A DNA stretch of 64,000 nucleotides from Winogradskya humida (GTDB lineage Bacteria; Actinomycetota; Actinomycetes; Mycobacteriales; Micromonosporaceae). The first letter of the stretch is position 1, and each line of letters opens with the position of its first letter. This document shows, piece after piece, positions 43,534-52,069 of the stretch. A program made the position numbers and the translations under genes. Below the pieces are notes generated by a model that searched no databases, had not been told where the DNA came from, and saw only the letters and a list, made by a program, of their open reading frames with translations. The stretch is from positions 95,411 to 159,410 of the forward strand of contig NZ_BOMN01000115.1 in NCBI RefSeq assembly GCF_016862215.1. Direction: 5' to 3'.

Positions 43534-44846
43534 GCGGCCGGGGCGTGCCGCAGGGCGTCGCGGGCCAGGACCTGCTGGGAGGTGATGACGGCTTCCGGGC
43601 GGCCGCGGCCGAGGAAGCTGACCGCCCAGCGCAGCAGGACCGTCACGCGGTTACGCATGCGCGGCAGGTAGTAGAGGTGGACGGCGAGCCAGCCGAGCCA
43701 GCCGATCAGCCCGGTCAGGCGTACGGGCCCCAGGTCGGCGATGGCGTAGAAGCGGGACACCGCCGCCATGTTGCCCTTGTCGAAGTAGGAGAACGGCTTG
43801 GCGGTGGACCGGCCGGCGAGGCGGCGGGCGATGGTGCGGCCGGCGTACGTGCCGCCCTGCATCGCGACCTGGGCGACGCCGGGCAGGTCGCGCAGGCTCA
43901 TGGCCTCGCCCAGCACGAAGATCTCCGGGTGGCCGGGGACGGTGAGGCCGGGGCCGACGAGGATGCGCCCGGCGCGGTCGGTCTCGGCTCCGACCGAGGT
44001 GGCCAGCCGCCGGGCCAGGGTGGTGCCGGCGACGCCCGCGGCCCAGATCTTGGTCAGGGCCTCGATCCGGTCGGTGCCCTGGGCGGATTCCACCTTGACC
44101 CCGGTCTCGTCGAGGTCGACGACCTTCTCGCCGAGGCGGACCTCGACACCGATGCTGCGAAGCTTCGTGACTACGCGTTGCGACAGGCGTGCGTCGAAGG
44201 TCGGCAGGACCCGGTCGGCGGCGTCGAGGAGCACGACGCGGGCCGTACGCGGGTCGATGCGGCGGTAGCGGCCGGGCAGGGTCCGGTGGGCGATCTCGGC
44301 GATCTGCCCGGCCATCTCCACGCCCGTCGGCCCGGCGCCGACGATCACGAACGTCAGCAGACGCTGGACCTGCCGGGGGTCGGTCGCGAGCTCGGCCTCC
44401 TCGAACGCTCCGAAGATGCGGGCGCGGATCTCGAGGGCGTCGTCCATGGTCTTCAGGCTCGGGGCCCACTGGCCGTACCCGTCGTGGCCGAAGTAGGACT
44501 GGGTCGCGCCCGCCGCCAGCACCAGGGTGTCGTAGGGCACCTGGTAGCGGGTGCCGTCGGGCCCGGCCGCGGTGACCGTACGCCCCTCGGCGTCGATGTC
44601 GGTGGCCCAGCCGACGAGCACCTCGATGTTCTTCTGGTGCCTGAGCGCCTCGCGGATCGGGACGGCGACCTCGCCGGGGGAGAGGACACCGGCGGCGACC
44701 TGGTAGATCAGCGGCTCGAAGATGTGGTGGTTGGTCGCGTTGATCACCGTGACGTCGACCGGTGCCTTCCGCAGCGCCCGGGCGGCGTTGAGACCCCCGA
44801 AGCCCGCCCCGATGATGACGACCCGGTGCCGGTGGTTCTCCGTCAT
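43482..44846 (-). CDS. ndh: Type II NADH dehydrogenase
   Basis: The 454-residue non-proton-pumping NADH:quinone oxidoreductase has an FAD-binding motif GAGFGG at 13-18, the NAD-binding motif VGAGPTGVEMAGQIAE near 175 and the quinone-side AMQGGTYAGRTIARRL segment. A C-terminal amphipathic/hydrophobic region (LTGLIGWLGWLAVHLYYLPRMRNR) attaches it to the membrane. The ATG at 44846 follows AGGGAG. One position usually Asp in the GD motif of FAD binding reads LGEAMSL (Glu), a common substitution. It recycles NADH in the respiratory chain. Confidence 0.93.
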   Translation of the reverse strand: MTENHRHRVVIIGAGFGGLNAARALRKAPVDVTVINATNHHIFEPLIYQVAAGVLSPGEVAVPIREALRHQKNIEVLVGWATDIDAEGRTVTAAGPDGTRYQVPYDTLVLAAGATQSYFGHDGYGQWAPSLKTMDDALEIRARIFGAFEEAELATDPRQVQRLLTFVIVGAGPTGVEMAGQIAEIAHRTLPGRYRRIDPRTARVVLLDAADRVLPTFDARLSQRVVTKLRSIGVEVRLGEKVVDLDETGVKVESAQGTDRIEALTKIWAAGVAGTTLARRLATSVGAETDRAGRILVGPGLTVPGHPEIFVLGEAMSLRDLPGVAQVAMQGGTYAGRTIARRLAGRSTAKPFSYFDKGNMAAVSRFYAIADLGPVRLTGLIGWLGWLAVHLYYLPRMRNRVTVLLRWAVSFLGRGRPEAVITSQQVLARDALRHAPAAQREVAAPTTESSSSLS

Positions 44847-44952
44847 GTCACACGCTCCCTGTGTTTCGGTGGTCCCACATACAGGACCGCGTAGCCTCCC
44901 GAAACGTGACAGGCGCCGGTGATATCGCGCTGACCAGGGGTATTCCGCCGGC

Positions 44953-46029
44953 ATGGACCTGACGGAAACAGCACATGCGGCCGGTCCGGGACGGCGATGG
45001 CTGCCGCGGCGGGTGGTGGCGACACCGGCGGCGTACGACCACCCGCACGGGTTGCGGATCATGCAGCGGCTCGCCGAGCGGGGACTCGAGGTCGAACGGC
45101 TGCGTGGGAACAGGCTGACCGGTGTGCGCGGTGACACGGAGCGCGAGACGTACGCCCGGGCGAAGTCGACGCTCGCAATCGTGGTCAGCCCGCCGTCACG
45201 CCGCACCCTGCAGCCGATCGCGCCGAGCGCGGACTGGCGGGTCGACCTCGCGGAGGGATGCCCGGCCCACTGCCAGTACTGCTATCTGGCGGGGTCCCTG
45301 AGCGGACCACCCGTGACCAGGGTGTACGCCGACCTCGACGACATCCTGCAAGGGCTCACGGCGTACGCCGGAACCGCGAGACGCCGCCCCGGGGAAGGCA
45401 CCACCTTTGAGGCGTCCTGCTACACCGACCCGCTCGCCCTGGACCACCTCACCGGCAGCTGGCAGCGCGCCGTCGAGTTCTTCGGTGCGTGGGACGAGAA
45501 CGTGCAGCTGCGCTGGACCACCAAATTCGCCGGAGTCGACGACTTCCTCGCGCTGCCGCACGCGGGCCGCACCCGGGTCCGTTTCAGCGTCAACTGCCTC
45601 CCGGTGACGACAAGATTCGAAGGCGGCACCGTACGCCTGGAGGACCGGCTCGCCGCCCTGCGCCGCCTCGCCCTCGCGGGCTACCCGGTCGGCCTGACGA
45701 TCGCGCCGATCATGGCGCTACCGGACTGGCAGGAGCACTACGGCCTGCTCCTCGACGAGGTGGCCCGCTCGGTGCGCGACGTGCCCGGCCTCGACCTGAC
45801 CGCCGAGCTGATCACCCACCGGTTCACGCCCGGCAGCAAAGAGGTCCTGACCGGCTGGTACCCCTTCACCCAGCTGGAGATGGACGAGACCAGCCGGGAC
45901 CGCAAACACGGCAAGTTCGGAGCAGTGAAGTACGTCTACCCGCGCGCGACCATGACCGCCCTGCGTACCTGGTTCGAGCAGGAACTGGCCACCCGCATCC
46001 CGTCCTGCCGCATCCTCTACTGGACCTGA
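44953..46029 (+). CDS. splB: Spore photoproduct lyase family radical SAM protein
   Basis: The 358-residue protein matches spore photoproduct lyase, which reverses the 5-thyminyl-5,6-dihydrothymine lesion in spore DNA using S-adenosylmethionine. The radical-SAM cluster is Cys103, Cys107 and Cys110 (CPAHCQYCYL). TFEASCYTDPLALDHLTGSW contains Cys156 at the position of the hydrogen-donor Cys141 of Bacillus. RFSVNCLPVTTRFEGGTVRLEDRLAALRRLALAGYPVG, ELITHRFTP and the KHGKFGAVKYVYP tail complete the family pattern. It is divergent from ndh with 106 bases between starts. This fits a spore-forming actinomycete. Confidence 0.88.
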   Translation: MDLTETAHAAGPGRRWLPRRVVATPAAYDHPHGLRIMQRLAERGLEVERLRGNRLTGVRGDTERETYARAKSTLAIVVSPPSRRTLQPIAPSADWRVDLAEGCPAHCQYCYLAGSLSGPPVTRVYADLDDILQGLTAYAGTARRRPGEGTTFEASCYTDPLALDHLTGSWQRAVEFFGAWDENVQLRWTTKFAGVDDFLALPHAGRTRVRFSVNCLPVTTRFEGGTVRLEDRLAALRRLALAGYPVGLTIAPIMALPDWQEHYGLLLDEVARSVRDVPGLDLTAELITHRFTPGSKEVLTGWYPFTQLEMDETSRDRKHGKFGAVKYVYPRATMTALRTWFEQELATRIPSCRILYWT

Positions 46030-46127
46030 ATTCAGCGCCCGAACCTCACACGATTCTGACTTCCGGTCGAGAGGCTGGCCGCCGGCCCGGGAGTGTCCCG
46101 GGCCGGACCCGACCGGGAGGCAATGGC

Positions 46128-46700
46128 ATGCGCAGGAGTCACGTACTGGTAGCAGCGATCGCGGTGGCGGCGTTGACGGGGTGCGGATCGTCGGAGCAGG
46201 CCGATGCCCCTGTCAAGAACGATGCCAAGGTCGCCACCCTCGTCAGCGCTGCCCCCTCGGCGAAGCCGTCGCCCACGTCGCAGCGGCCCCGGGAACGCCT
46301 CGACACCACGAGCGAGGAGTACGAGGCCCTGCTCGCGCCGTACAACAAGTGCATGAAGGAGCACGGCGTCGACACGATGGAGAAGCGGAAGCTGGCCCAG
46401 GACGCAGGGGCCCGGCCCGCGACCTCGGCCGAGGAGGAGAAGTTGACGGCGGCGAGCAAGATCTGCGAGCCGCAGTACTTCCCGTTGCCGCCGTGGGAGA
46501 AGGACCCGGCGAATCCGGAGGCCCGGGACTTCGCGGTCGCCGTGGTGAAGTGCCTGAAGGAAAAGGGCGTCAAGTATGTCGAGGTCGCCGATGACGGCCT
46601 CAGCTACGCGCTCGGCGGCGACCAGAACGATGCCGCGTCGATCAGCAAGGGCATGGATCTCGCGCCCGACTGCGAGCGCGAGGTAGCCGCCAAGAAGTGA
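46128..46700 (+). CDS. Small secreted lipoprotein (paralogue A)
   Basis: The 190-residue protein has a lipoprotein leader (MRRSHVLVAAIAVAALTGC, lipid Cys19) preceded by GGGAGG (46115-46120). A low-complexity Ser/Pro linker leads to a small domain with four Cys: YNKCMKEHGVD, SKICEPQYFPLPPWEKDPANPEARDF, VVKCLKEKGVKYVE and DLAPDCERE. It is a paralogue of the lipoprotein at 53860-54435, and the similarity extends into the upstream leader. Function unknown; the Cys spacing suggests disulfide-stabilised folding outside the cell. Confidence 0.85.
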   Translation: MRRSHVLVAAIAVAALTGCGSSEQADAPVKNDAKVATLVSAAPSAKPSPTSQRPRERLDTTSEEYEALLAPYNKCMKEHGVDTMEKRKLAQDAGARPATSAEEEKLTAASKICEPQYFPLPPWEKDPANPEARDFAVAVVKCLKEKGVKYVEVADDGLSYALGGDQNDAASISKGMDLAPDCEREVAAKK

Positions 46701-46715
46701 CCCCGCACCGGTGCT

Positions 46716-46743
46716 GCGGCCGGAACCCGGCTGGTCCGGCCGC
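46716..46743. terminator. Strong hairpin after lipoprotein A
   Basis: GCGGCCGGA (46716-46724) pairs perfectly with TCCGGCCGC (46735-46743) around a ten-base loop, 15 bases after the lipoprotein stop and before the convergent cyclase gene. It can terminate both transcripts. Confidence 0.65.
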
Positions 46744-46757
46744 CTGCCGGCGCGATA

Positions 46758-47642
46758 CTAGAAGATCGCCAGGGGGTTCACCGGCACACCGGTGGCGCCG
46801 CGCAGCCGAGGTGGCGCGACGGTGAGCAGGAAGGCGTAACGGCCGAGCTCGGCGCAGACCGCGGCCAGCTCCTCGACCTGGACGCCGTCGATCAGCGGCA
46901 TGCCGAGCTGAGTCAGCCCGATCATGTGCAGTGGCATCGGGACCTGCGGGTCCATGGGCGGGAACGTGTCGCTGATGTCGCCGGCGTAGAGGGAGACGTC
47001 ATGCCGGCGCATCCAGGTGACGGCGTCCACGGTCATGCCGGGTGCTGGTGTCCCTCCGTCCCAGGAGAACGTCCATCCACTGCGGACCACCAGGGCGTCG
47101 CCGGGTTCCACGTGCACCCCGCTGCGGGCCTCCGCGGCGTCGAGGTCGGCGGCGGTGATCGGGTGCGCGGACGGGAGACGGCTGCCGGGGGCCAGATCGA
47201 GCAGGATCCCGCGGGTGACCACGCCGTCGGCGAAGGCCGTCGTCGACCCGTGCACGACACCGCCCGGGGTCACCGCCTCGGTCAGCGGGCGACCCGGATA
47301 GACGAGCCCGCCGACCGGCATGTGCGCCAGCGCGTCGAGGTGGGTCAGCCCGGGGTGGTGCGGGTTCAGGATGAGCAGTTCTGCCATGCCCATGGGCGGG
47401 GTCCCGGTGTAGAGCAGGGCCTGCTGCACCGGCGGGGACGCCGGCGCCGGAGGGGCGAACGGTCCGCCAAGCATCGATGCCGGTTGCGTGGGCATCGCCA
47501 GGGGCACCCACCGTCCGGTGCGCGCTTCCGCGGCGGCCCTCGCGCGAACCTCGTCGGTGATCAGGTTCAGGGTGCCGAGCTCGTCGTCAGCACCCCATCG
47601 CCCCCAGTTGCTCGGGAACGCATCGCTGGCATCCTGCTTCAT
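46758..47642 (-). CDS. Cyclase-family hydrolase (kynurenine-formamidase-like)
   Basis: This 294-residue protein of the cyclase family (PF04199 type) has the metal motif HLDALAH in LTHLDALAHMPVGGLVYPGRPL, preceded by MAELLILNPHHPG, and later HVEPGDALVVRSGW and LHMIGLTQLGMPLIDGVQVEELAAVCAELGRYAFLLTVAPPRLRGATGVPVNP. These match manganese/zinc-dependent enzymes that open amides or cyclic substrates. It is divergent from a MarR regulator whose palindrome lies between the starts, so it is probably induced by its substrate, perhaps an aromatic compound. Confidence 0.85.
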   Translation of the reverse strand: MKQDASDAFPSNWGRWGADDELGTLNLITDEVRARAAAEARTGRWVPLAMPTQPASMLGGPFAPPAPASPPVQQALLYTGTPPMGMAELLILNPHHPGLTHLDALAHMPVGGLVYPGRPLTEAVTPGGVVHGSTTAFADGVVTRGILLDLAPGSRLPSAHPITAADLDAAEARSGVHVEPGDALVVRSGWTFSWDGGTPAPGMTVDAVTWMRRHDVSLYAGDISDTFPPMDPQVPMPLHMIGLTQLGMPLIDGVQVEELAAVCAELGRYAFLLTVAPPRLRGATGVPVNPLAIF

Positions 47643-47666
47643 CGCATGACCTCACGCCGGGGGTAT

Positions 47667-47695
47667 AAGGAAACTTATGGTCTATCAGTTACCTT
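47667..47695. promoter_or_regulatory. MarR-type operator between cyclase and MarR genes
   Basis: AAGGAAAC (47667-47674) and GTTACCTT (47688-47695) form an inverted repeat with one mismatch around 13 bases. It lies 25 bases before the cyclase start and just upstream of the preferred MarR start, as expected for autoregulation. Confidence 0.55.
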
Positions 47696-47706
47696 ACACT
47701 CCTGCC

Positions 47707-48159
47707 ATGACGACGACACCCCCCGGCTGGAGCGGAGGGGACCCCGATGCGTTCACGGCCCTCACGCTGGTACGCACCGCCCTGTCGATGCGGCGGGTCT
47801 TCATCGCCACGCTCGCTCCCCACAGCCTGACCCCGCAGCAGTTCAACGTGCTGCTTCATCTCGTCCAGGAGCCCGGTCGCAGCCAGGCCGTCCTGGCCCG
47901 TGAGTTGATGGCCACGCCCCAGTCGGTGGGAGAGCTGCTCCGCGGCATGGAACAGCAGGGCATGATCGAGCGCACCCCACCGGCCGGGCGCGGCCGGCCG
48001 TCCGCGGTCTACGCCACGCCGGCCGGCCGTGCGCTCCTGGACGACGTCACTCCGCATGTGCTCGCTGCGTTCGCTCCGGAAGCCGTAGGGCTCGACGAGG
48101 CGTCGTACAGGAGACTCAACGGTGACCTGCACGCCATCCTGGCCGCGCTCGGAGCCTGA
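47707..48159 (+). CDS. MarR-family transcriptional regulator
   Basis: The 150-residue winged-helix protein contains FNVLLHLVQEPGRSQAVLARELMATPQSVGELLRGMEQQGMIERTPPAGRGRPSAVYATPAGRALL, a complete MarR DNA-binding domain. An alternative ATG at 47677 has AAGGA in front, but it would place the palindromic operator inside the gene; the ATG at 47707 (MTTTPPGWSG) is preferred. It probably controls the divergent cyclase gene. Confidence 0.87.
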   Translation: MTTTPPGWSGGDPDAFTALTLVRTALSMRRVFIATLAPHSLTPQQFNVLLHLVQEPGRSQAVLARELMATPQSVGELLRGMEQQGMIERTPPAGRGRPSAVYATPAGRALLDDVTPHVLAAFAPEAVGLDEASYRRLNGDLHAILAALGA

Positions 48160-48177
48160 GCGGCCGCCGCTCCGGTG

Positions 48178-49383
48178 TCACACCGTGGCGAGGGCCTGGG
48201 TGGGTGTCAGGCGAGCGGCGCGCACGCAGGGGTAGACGCCCGCGAGCACGCCGACGGCCACCGCGCCGGCGACCCCGGCGACGAGGGACGACGCGGGGAT
48301 CACGATCGGCCACTGCTGCCAGCTCGCGTAGCCGACGGTGGCGAGCAGGCCGAGGAGTGTGCCGGCCAGGCCGCCGATCGTGGCGAGGACGACCGATTCG
48401 GTGAGGAACTGGCCGCGGATCTGCCCTCGGGTGGCGCCGAGCGCGCGGCGCAGGCCGATCTCGGAGCGGCGTTCGAGCACGGAGACGACCATGGTGTTGG
48501 CCACTCCGATGCCACCGACTACCAGCGCGACCCCGGCGAGGGCGAGGAACAGCACCGACAGGCTGCTCTCGGTGGCGCGTTTGGCGGCGAGCGCGTCCGA
48601 CGGGCGGGTGACCACGACCTGGCCCGGGCGTTCCGGGGAGATCGTCTCGGCCAGGACGCCGCGTACGGCCTCGAGCTGCGCCTCCTCGCACGCGATGTAG
48701 AGGACGGTCGGATGGCCGTCGAAGCGCAGCTCGGTGCGGGCCGTGTCCCAGCCGACCAGCACCGAGCGGTCGATGTCCGGCGACAGCGGCGTGGTGGCCA
48801 GGATGCCGATCACGGTGAACAGGCGGTCCGCGATCATCACCTGGGGGCCGGGGGTCCGGCCGGTGACCTCGGTGATGCCGAGGCGGGTGGCGGCGACCGA
48901 GCCGAGCACGACGGTGGGGAACGCGGCGGTGGCCGGGCTCAGCCACTTTCCGGAGCGGACCCGCGCGTTGATCGCGGGGAGCAGGTCGATCTGCCCGGCG
49001 AGGACGGTCAGCCCGCTGCCGTCGGTCTCGTCGGTGCGGTCGTTGCGGCGTACCCGTGTGTGGGTGTTGCCGACCGCGCTCACCGCCGTGACCGGGCCGA
49101 TGCGCCGGACCATTCCCATCGCCGATTCCGGCAGTTGAGCCGGTGGGTCCTGATCCTGCACGGCCGTGGCCTGCAGTGTGTTCGTGCCCAGCGCGGTGAG
49201 GGTTTCGAGCAGTTTCGCCTGGCTGGACGCGGGGATGCCGGTCACCACGACCATCGTCGCGATGCCGACCGCGATGCCCAGCGCCGACAGGATCGCCCGC
49301 GCCGGCCGGGTCCGCAGGCCGATCAGACCCAGACCCAGAAGATCCAGGGGCGCCAGTCTGACCGTACGCACCTGAGCGCTCAC
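48178..49383 (-). CDS. MacB-type ABC transporter permease
   Basis: This 401-residue FtsX-like permease has one N-terminal span (LSALGIAVGIATMVVVTGI), an extracytoplasmic MacB-like domain of about 200 residues, and three C-terminal spans. The signature VVGGIGVANTMVVSVLERRSEIGLRRALGATRGQIRGQFLTESV is present, and the protein ends PCVRAARLTPTQALATV. It partners with the ATPase whose gene overlaps it by four bases and with the adaptor, forming a tripartite-like exporter for peptides or antibiotics, or a cell-envelope stress sensor. Confidence 0.92.
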   Translation of the reverse strand: MSAQVRTVRLAPLDLLGLGLIGLRTRPARAILSALGIAVGIATMVVVTGIPASSQAKLLETLTALGTNTLQATAVQDQDPPAQLPESAMGMVRRIGPVTAVSAVGNTHTRVRRNDRTDETDGSGLTVLAGQIDLLPAINARVRSGKWLSPATAAFPTVVLGSVAATRLGITEVTGRTPGPQVMIADRLFTVIGILATTPLSPDIDRSVLVGWDTARTELRFDGHPTVLYIACEEAQLEAVRGVLAETISPERPGQVVVTRPSDALAAKRATESSLSVLFLALAGVALVVGGIGVANTMVVSVLERRSEIGLRRALGATRGQIRGQFLTESVVLATIGGLAGTLLGLLATVGYASWQQWPIVIPASSLVAGVAGAVAVGVLAGVYPCVRAARLTPTQALATV

Positions 49384-50072
49384 TTGTTCACCAGGGGCTT
49401 ACCGTCGCGGACCAGGCGGCCGTCGCGGATCTCGATCTGGCGGGGCAGCGACGCGGCGATGTCCCGGTCGTGGGTGATCAGGACGATGGTGGTGCCCTCC
49501 TCGTTGAGCCGGCGCAGGAGCCCCAGCACGGCCTGCCCGGTCGCGGTGTCGAGCGCTCCGGTGGGCTCGTCGGCGAGCACCAGCGACGGCTCGTTGACCA
49601 GCGCCCGCGCGATCGCGACGCGTTGCTTCTCGCCGCCCGACAGCTGCTGCGGGCGGTGGCCGGTGCGGTGGGCGAGACCGACCCGGGCCAGGGACTGCCG
49701 GGCGAGCTCGCGGCGCTGCCGGCGGGGAACCCCGGCGTAGAGCAGGCCGGCGGCGACGTTGTCCGTGGCGCTGAGCCCGTCGGCGAGGTGGAACTGCTGG
49801 AAGACGAAGCCGATCTCGCGGGCGCGCAGGGCGGACAGCTGCCGGTCGCTGAGCTTCGCGACGTCGTGGCCGGAGATGCGTACGGTGCCAGAGCTCGGCC
49901 GGTCGAGAGTGCCGATGATGTTGAGCAGGGTCGACTTGCCCGAGCCGGACGGGCCGACGATCGCGACGAGTTCCCCGGCGGCGATGTCGAGGGTGGCGCC
50001 GGCGAGGGCGGTGACACCGCCGGGATAGATCATGCTCACGTCGCGTACTTCCAGAACGGGTCCTTCGGTCAT
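49380..50072 (-). CDS. MacB/LolD-type ABC transporter ATPase
   Basis: The 230-residue ATPase has Walker A GPSGSGKST, the Q-loop FVFQQFHLADGLSATDNV, signature LSGGEKQRV and Walker B LVLADEPTGALD, and belongs to the MacB/LolD/FtsE group. It overlaps the adaptor gene upstream and the permease gene downstream by four bases each. As in Gram-positive bacteria, the ATPase and FtsX-like permease are separate proteins, not the fused MacB of proteobacteria. Confidence 0.94.
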   Translation of the reverse strand: MTEGPVLEVRDVSMIYPGGVTALAGATLDIAAGELVAIVGPSGSGKSTLLNIIGTLDRPSSGTVRISGHDVAKLSDRQLSALRAREIGFVFQQFHLADGLSATDNVAAGLLYAGVPRRQRRELARQSLARVGLAHRTGHRPQQLSGGEKQRVAIARALVNEPSLVLADEPTGALDTATGQAVLGLLRRLNEEGTTIVLITHDRDIAASLPRQIEIRDGRLVRDGKPLVNK

Positions 50073-51280
50073 GAGGAGACCACCACGGCCATGCCCTCGG
50101 TGAGGCCGTCGCCGGTCAGCTCGACCCAGCCGTCGGCGAACATGCCGGTCTGCACCGCGATCAGGCCGGCCGGGCCCTGCACGGCGTAGCCACCCTCGGT
50201 GAGCGCCACGAGCGCCTCGACCGGGGCAGCGAGCACGCCTTTCGCCGAACGCCCGGGGAAGGTCACGTTCACGTCGGCGGCGTCGAGCTTGTCGAGGTCC
50301 TTCGGCTGGTCAGCGGTGACCGTCACGGTCAGCGTCGGCGGGCCGGTGCCGGCGTCACCCTCGGCGGCCAGTTTCCGGCCGACGGCGGTGACCCGGGCCT
50401 TGACCGTCTTCTCGTCGGGCAGGACCACCGTGACCTTCGCGCCCTGCTTGATCGAGCCGGCCTCGGTCAGCTGCGCGTCCACCGTGATCACCTTGCGGGT
50501 CGGGGTCACCGACATCAGGTCCGCGTTCGCCGGGGAGCCGGGCTGCACGGCCACGGCATCGACCCGGACCGCGCCGCTGAGCACCTCGACGTCACCGACC
50601 GTTATCGTCCCGGTCCGCGGCAGGCCCGCGTCGTCCTGCCAGCTCTTGATCGCGTTCTTCAACGCCGCGGTCAGCACGCCCTCGCCATCCTTCACCTCCA
50701 CCGGCTTGGTGGGCGGCGGAGTAGGCGGCGTACTCGGCGGGGTGGCCGCCGCGGGCTGGGGCACGGAGACCCAGGAGCCCTCCGACGGCTGGTGGCCGAT
50801 CGAGTAGCCGAGGGCTGACAGGTTCGTGGCGATGATCTTCACGTCGCGGCCGACGAGGTTCGTGCCGGTGATGTCGCGGTAGAGCGGCATGCTGCCGTAG
50901 AACAGCGTCACCGGCCGGTCGTCGGCGCGGAACAGCTGCTTGCCCCGCTTGATCGTGGCGCCGATCTGCGGCAGCCACGTCACCGTGGCCTCCTTGTGCC
51001 CGGCGAGCGGGCGTGGCGTGCCGTAACCGAGGGTCCCCGGCAGCGACATCGTCGTGGACAGGTCCTTGCGTTCGAGCTGCGCCGTCGAGGCCGCGACGGT
51101 CTGCTCCGGCTGTGGTGCCGTGGCGGCCCGGTGGCGGCTCACGAGCACGACCGCCCCGACCGCCAGCGCCACCACGACGAGACCCGCGATCAGCCACCGG
51201 GCGAACCGGCGCCGCCGCCGCGGGGGCGGTTCGGTGACGATCGGGATGAGCTCGGTGACGGCGTCTGGCAACGGAGGCAT
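50069..51280 (-). CDS. Membrane-fusion/adaptor protein with peptidoglycan-binding domain
   Basis: The 403-residue protein has a cytosolic Arg-rich start, one membrane anchor (RFARWLIAGLVVVALAVGAVVLV), then an extracytoplasmic HlyD/MacA-like region (TMSLPGTLGYGTPRPLAGHKEATVTWLPQIGATIKRGKQLF). A peptidoglycan-binding-1-like segment (LKNAIKSWQDDAGLPRTGTITVGDVEVL, about 205-240), a beta-barrel region and the typical VPVEALVAL-like block (AAPVEALVALTEGGYAV) follow. A Pro/Thr linker separates the halves. It likely couples the MacB-like exporter to the cell wall. It is divergent from the response regulator. Confidence 0.88.
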   Translation of the reverse strand: MPPLPDAVTELIPIVTEPPPRRRRRFARWLIAGLVVVALAVGAVVLVSRHRAATAPQPEQTVAASTAQLERKDLSTTMSLPGTLGYGTPRPLAGHKEATVTWLPQIGATIKRGKQLFRADDRPVTLFYGSMPLYRDITGTNLVGRDVKIIATNLSALGYSIGHQPSEGSWVSVPQPAAATPPSTPPTPPPTKPVEVKDGEGVLTAALKNAIKSWQDDAGLPRTGTITVGDVEVLSGAVRVDAVAVQPGSPANADLMSVTPTRKVITVDAQLTEAGSIKQGAKVTVVLPDEKTVKARVTAVGRKLAAEGDAGTGPPTLTVTVTADQPKDLDKLDAADVNVTFPGRSAKGVLAAPVEALVALTEGGYAVQGPAGLIAVQTGMFADGWVELTGDGLTEGMAVVVSS

Positions 51281-51370
51281 GCCGACGAGAGTGGCCGGGA
51301 CTCGTTAGAAAGATGTCAGGTAACGCCGGGAATGATCTCGCGCGGGCGGGGCGGGCCTATCATCGCCGCC

Positions 51371-52069
51371 ATGGGTGCTCAGGTCCTGGTAGCCGATGAC
51401 GATCCCCGCCAGGCCGAGGTGGTGCGCCGCTACCTGACCGCCGACGGTCACACGGCCGTCGTGGTGCACGACGGGCGGGAGGCCCTCGACCAGGCCCGCC
51501 TGCTGCGCCCCGACCTCGTGGTGCTGGACGTGATGATGCCGAAGCTCGACGGGCTGCACGTGTGCCGGACGCTGCGGGCGGAGTCGGACGTGCTGGTGCT
51601 GATGCTGACCGCGCGGACCAGCGAGGAGGACCTGCTGCTCGGGCTGGAGCTCGGCGCCGACGACTACCTGACCAAGCCGTACAGCCCGCGCGAGCTGATG
51701 GCCCGGGTCCGGACCCTGCTGCGGCGGGCGTCGCGCGGGGCACCCGGGCAGGCCGTGCCCGGCGTACGCCGGATCGGGCGGATCGGTCTCGACCCCACCC
51801 GGCACCAGGTGACCGTGGACGGCGTACCCGTGGAATGCACCCGGGGTGAGTTCGCGATCCTGGCCGCCATGGCCGAGCAGCCGGAGCGCGTCTTCACCCG
51901 GGCGCAGCTGCTGCACCACACGCGCGGGATCGATCGCAGCTCCACCGAGCGCACGATCGACGTACACGTGATGAACCTGCGCCGGAAGATCGAGATCGAC
52001 CCGCAGCGCCCCGCCCAGCTGCTCACCGTCTTCGGCGTCGGCTACCGGCTCACCAACGGCCTGTCCTGA
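51371..52069 (+). CDS. OmpR-family response regulator
   Basis: The 232-residue regulator has a receiver domain with Asp9, Asp10, the phosphorylatable Asp53 (VVLDVMMPKLDG) and the Lys of DDYLTKPYSPREL. A winged-helix output domain follows (ECTRGEFAILAAMAEQPERVFTRAQLLHHTRG, ERTIDVHVMNLRRKIE). A -10-like TATCAT at 51358-51363 lies seven bases before the ATG, suggesting a leaderless transcript. The kinase gene starts in its stop codon. It probably controls the divergent MacAB-like exporter genes. Confidence 0.93.
   Translation: MGAQVLVADDDPRQAEVVRRYLTADGHTAVVVHDGREALDQARLLRPDLVVLDVMMPKLDGLHVCRTLRAESDVLVLMLTARTSEEDLLLGLELGADDYLTKPYSPRELMARVRTLLRRASRGAPGQAVPGVRRIGRIGLDPTRHQVTVDGVPVECTRGEFAILAAMAEQPERVFTRAQLLHHTRGIDRSSTERTIDVHVMNLRRKIEIDPQRPAQLLTVFGVGYRLTNGLS

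Noticed and set aside
43545..44894. Long plus-strand open frame opposite the NADH dehydrogenase gene
   Set aside because: The sequence is low-complexity Gly/Asp/Arg/Val without family motifs, while the opposite strand encodes a complete type II NADH dehydrogenase.
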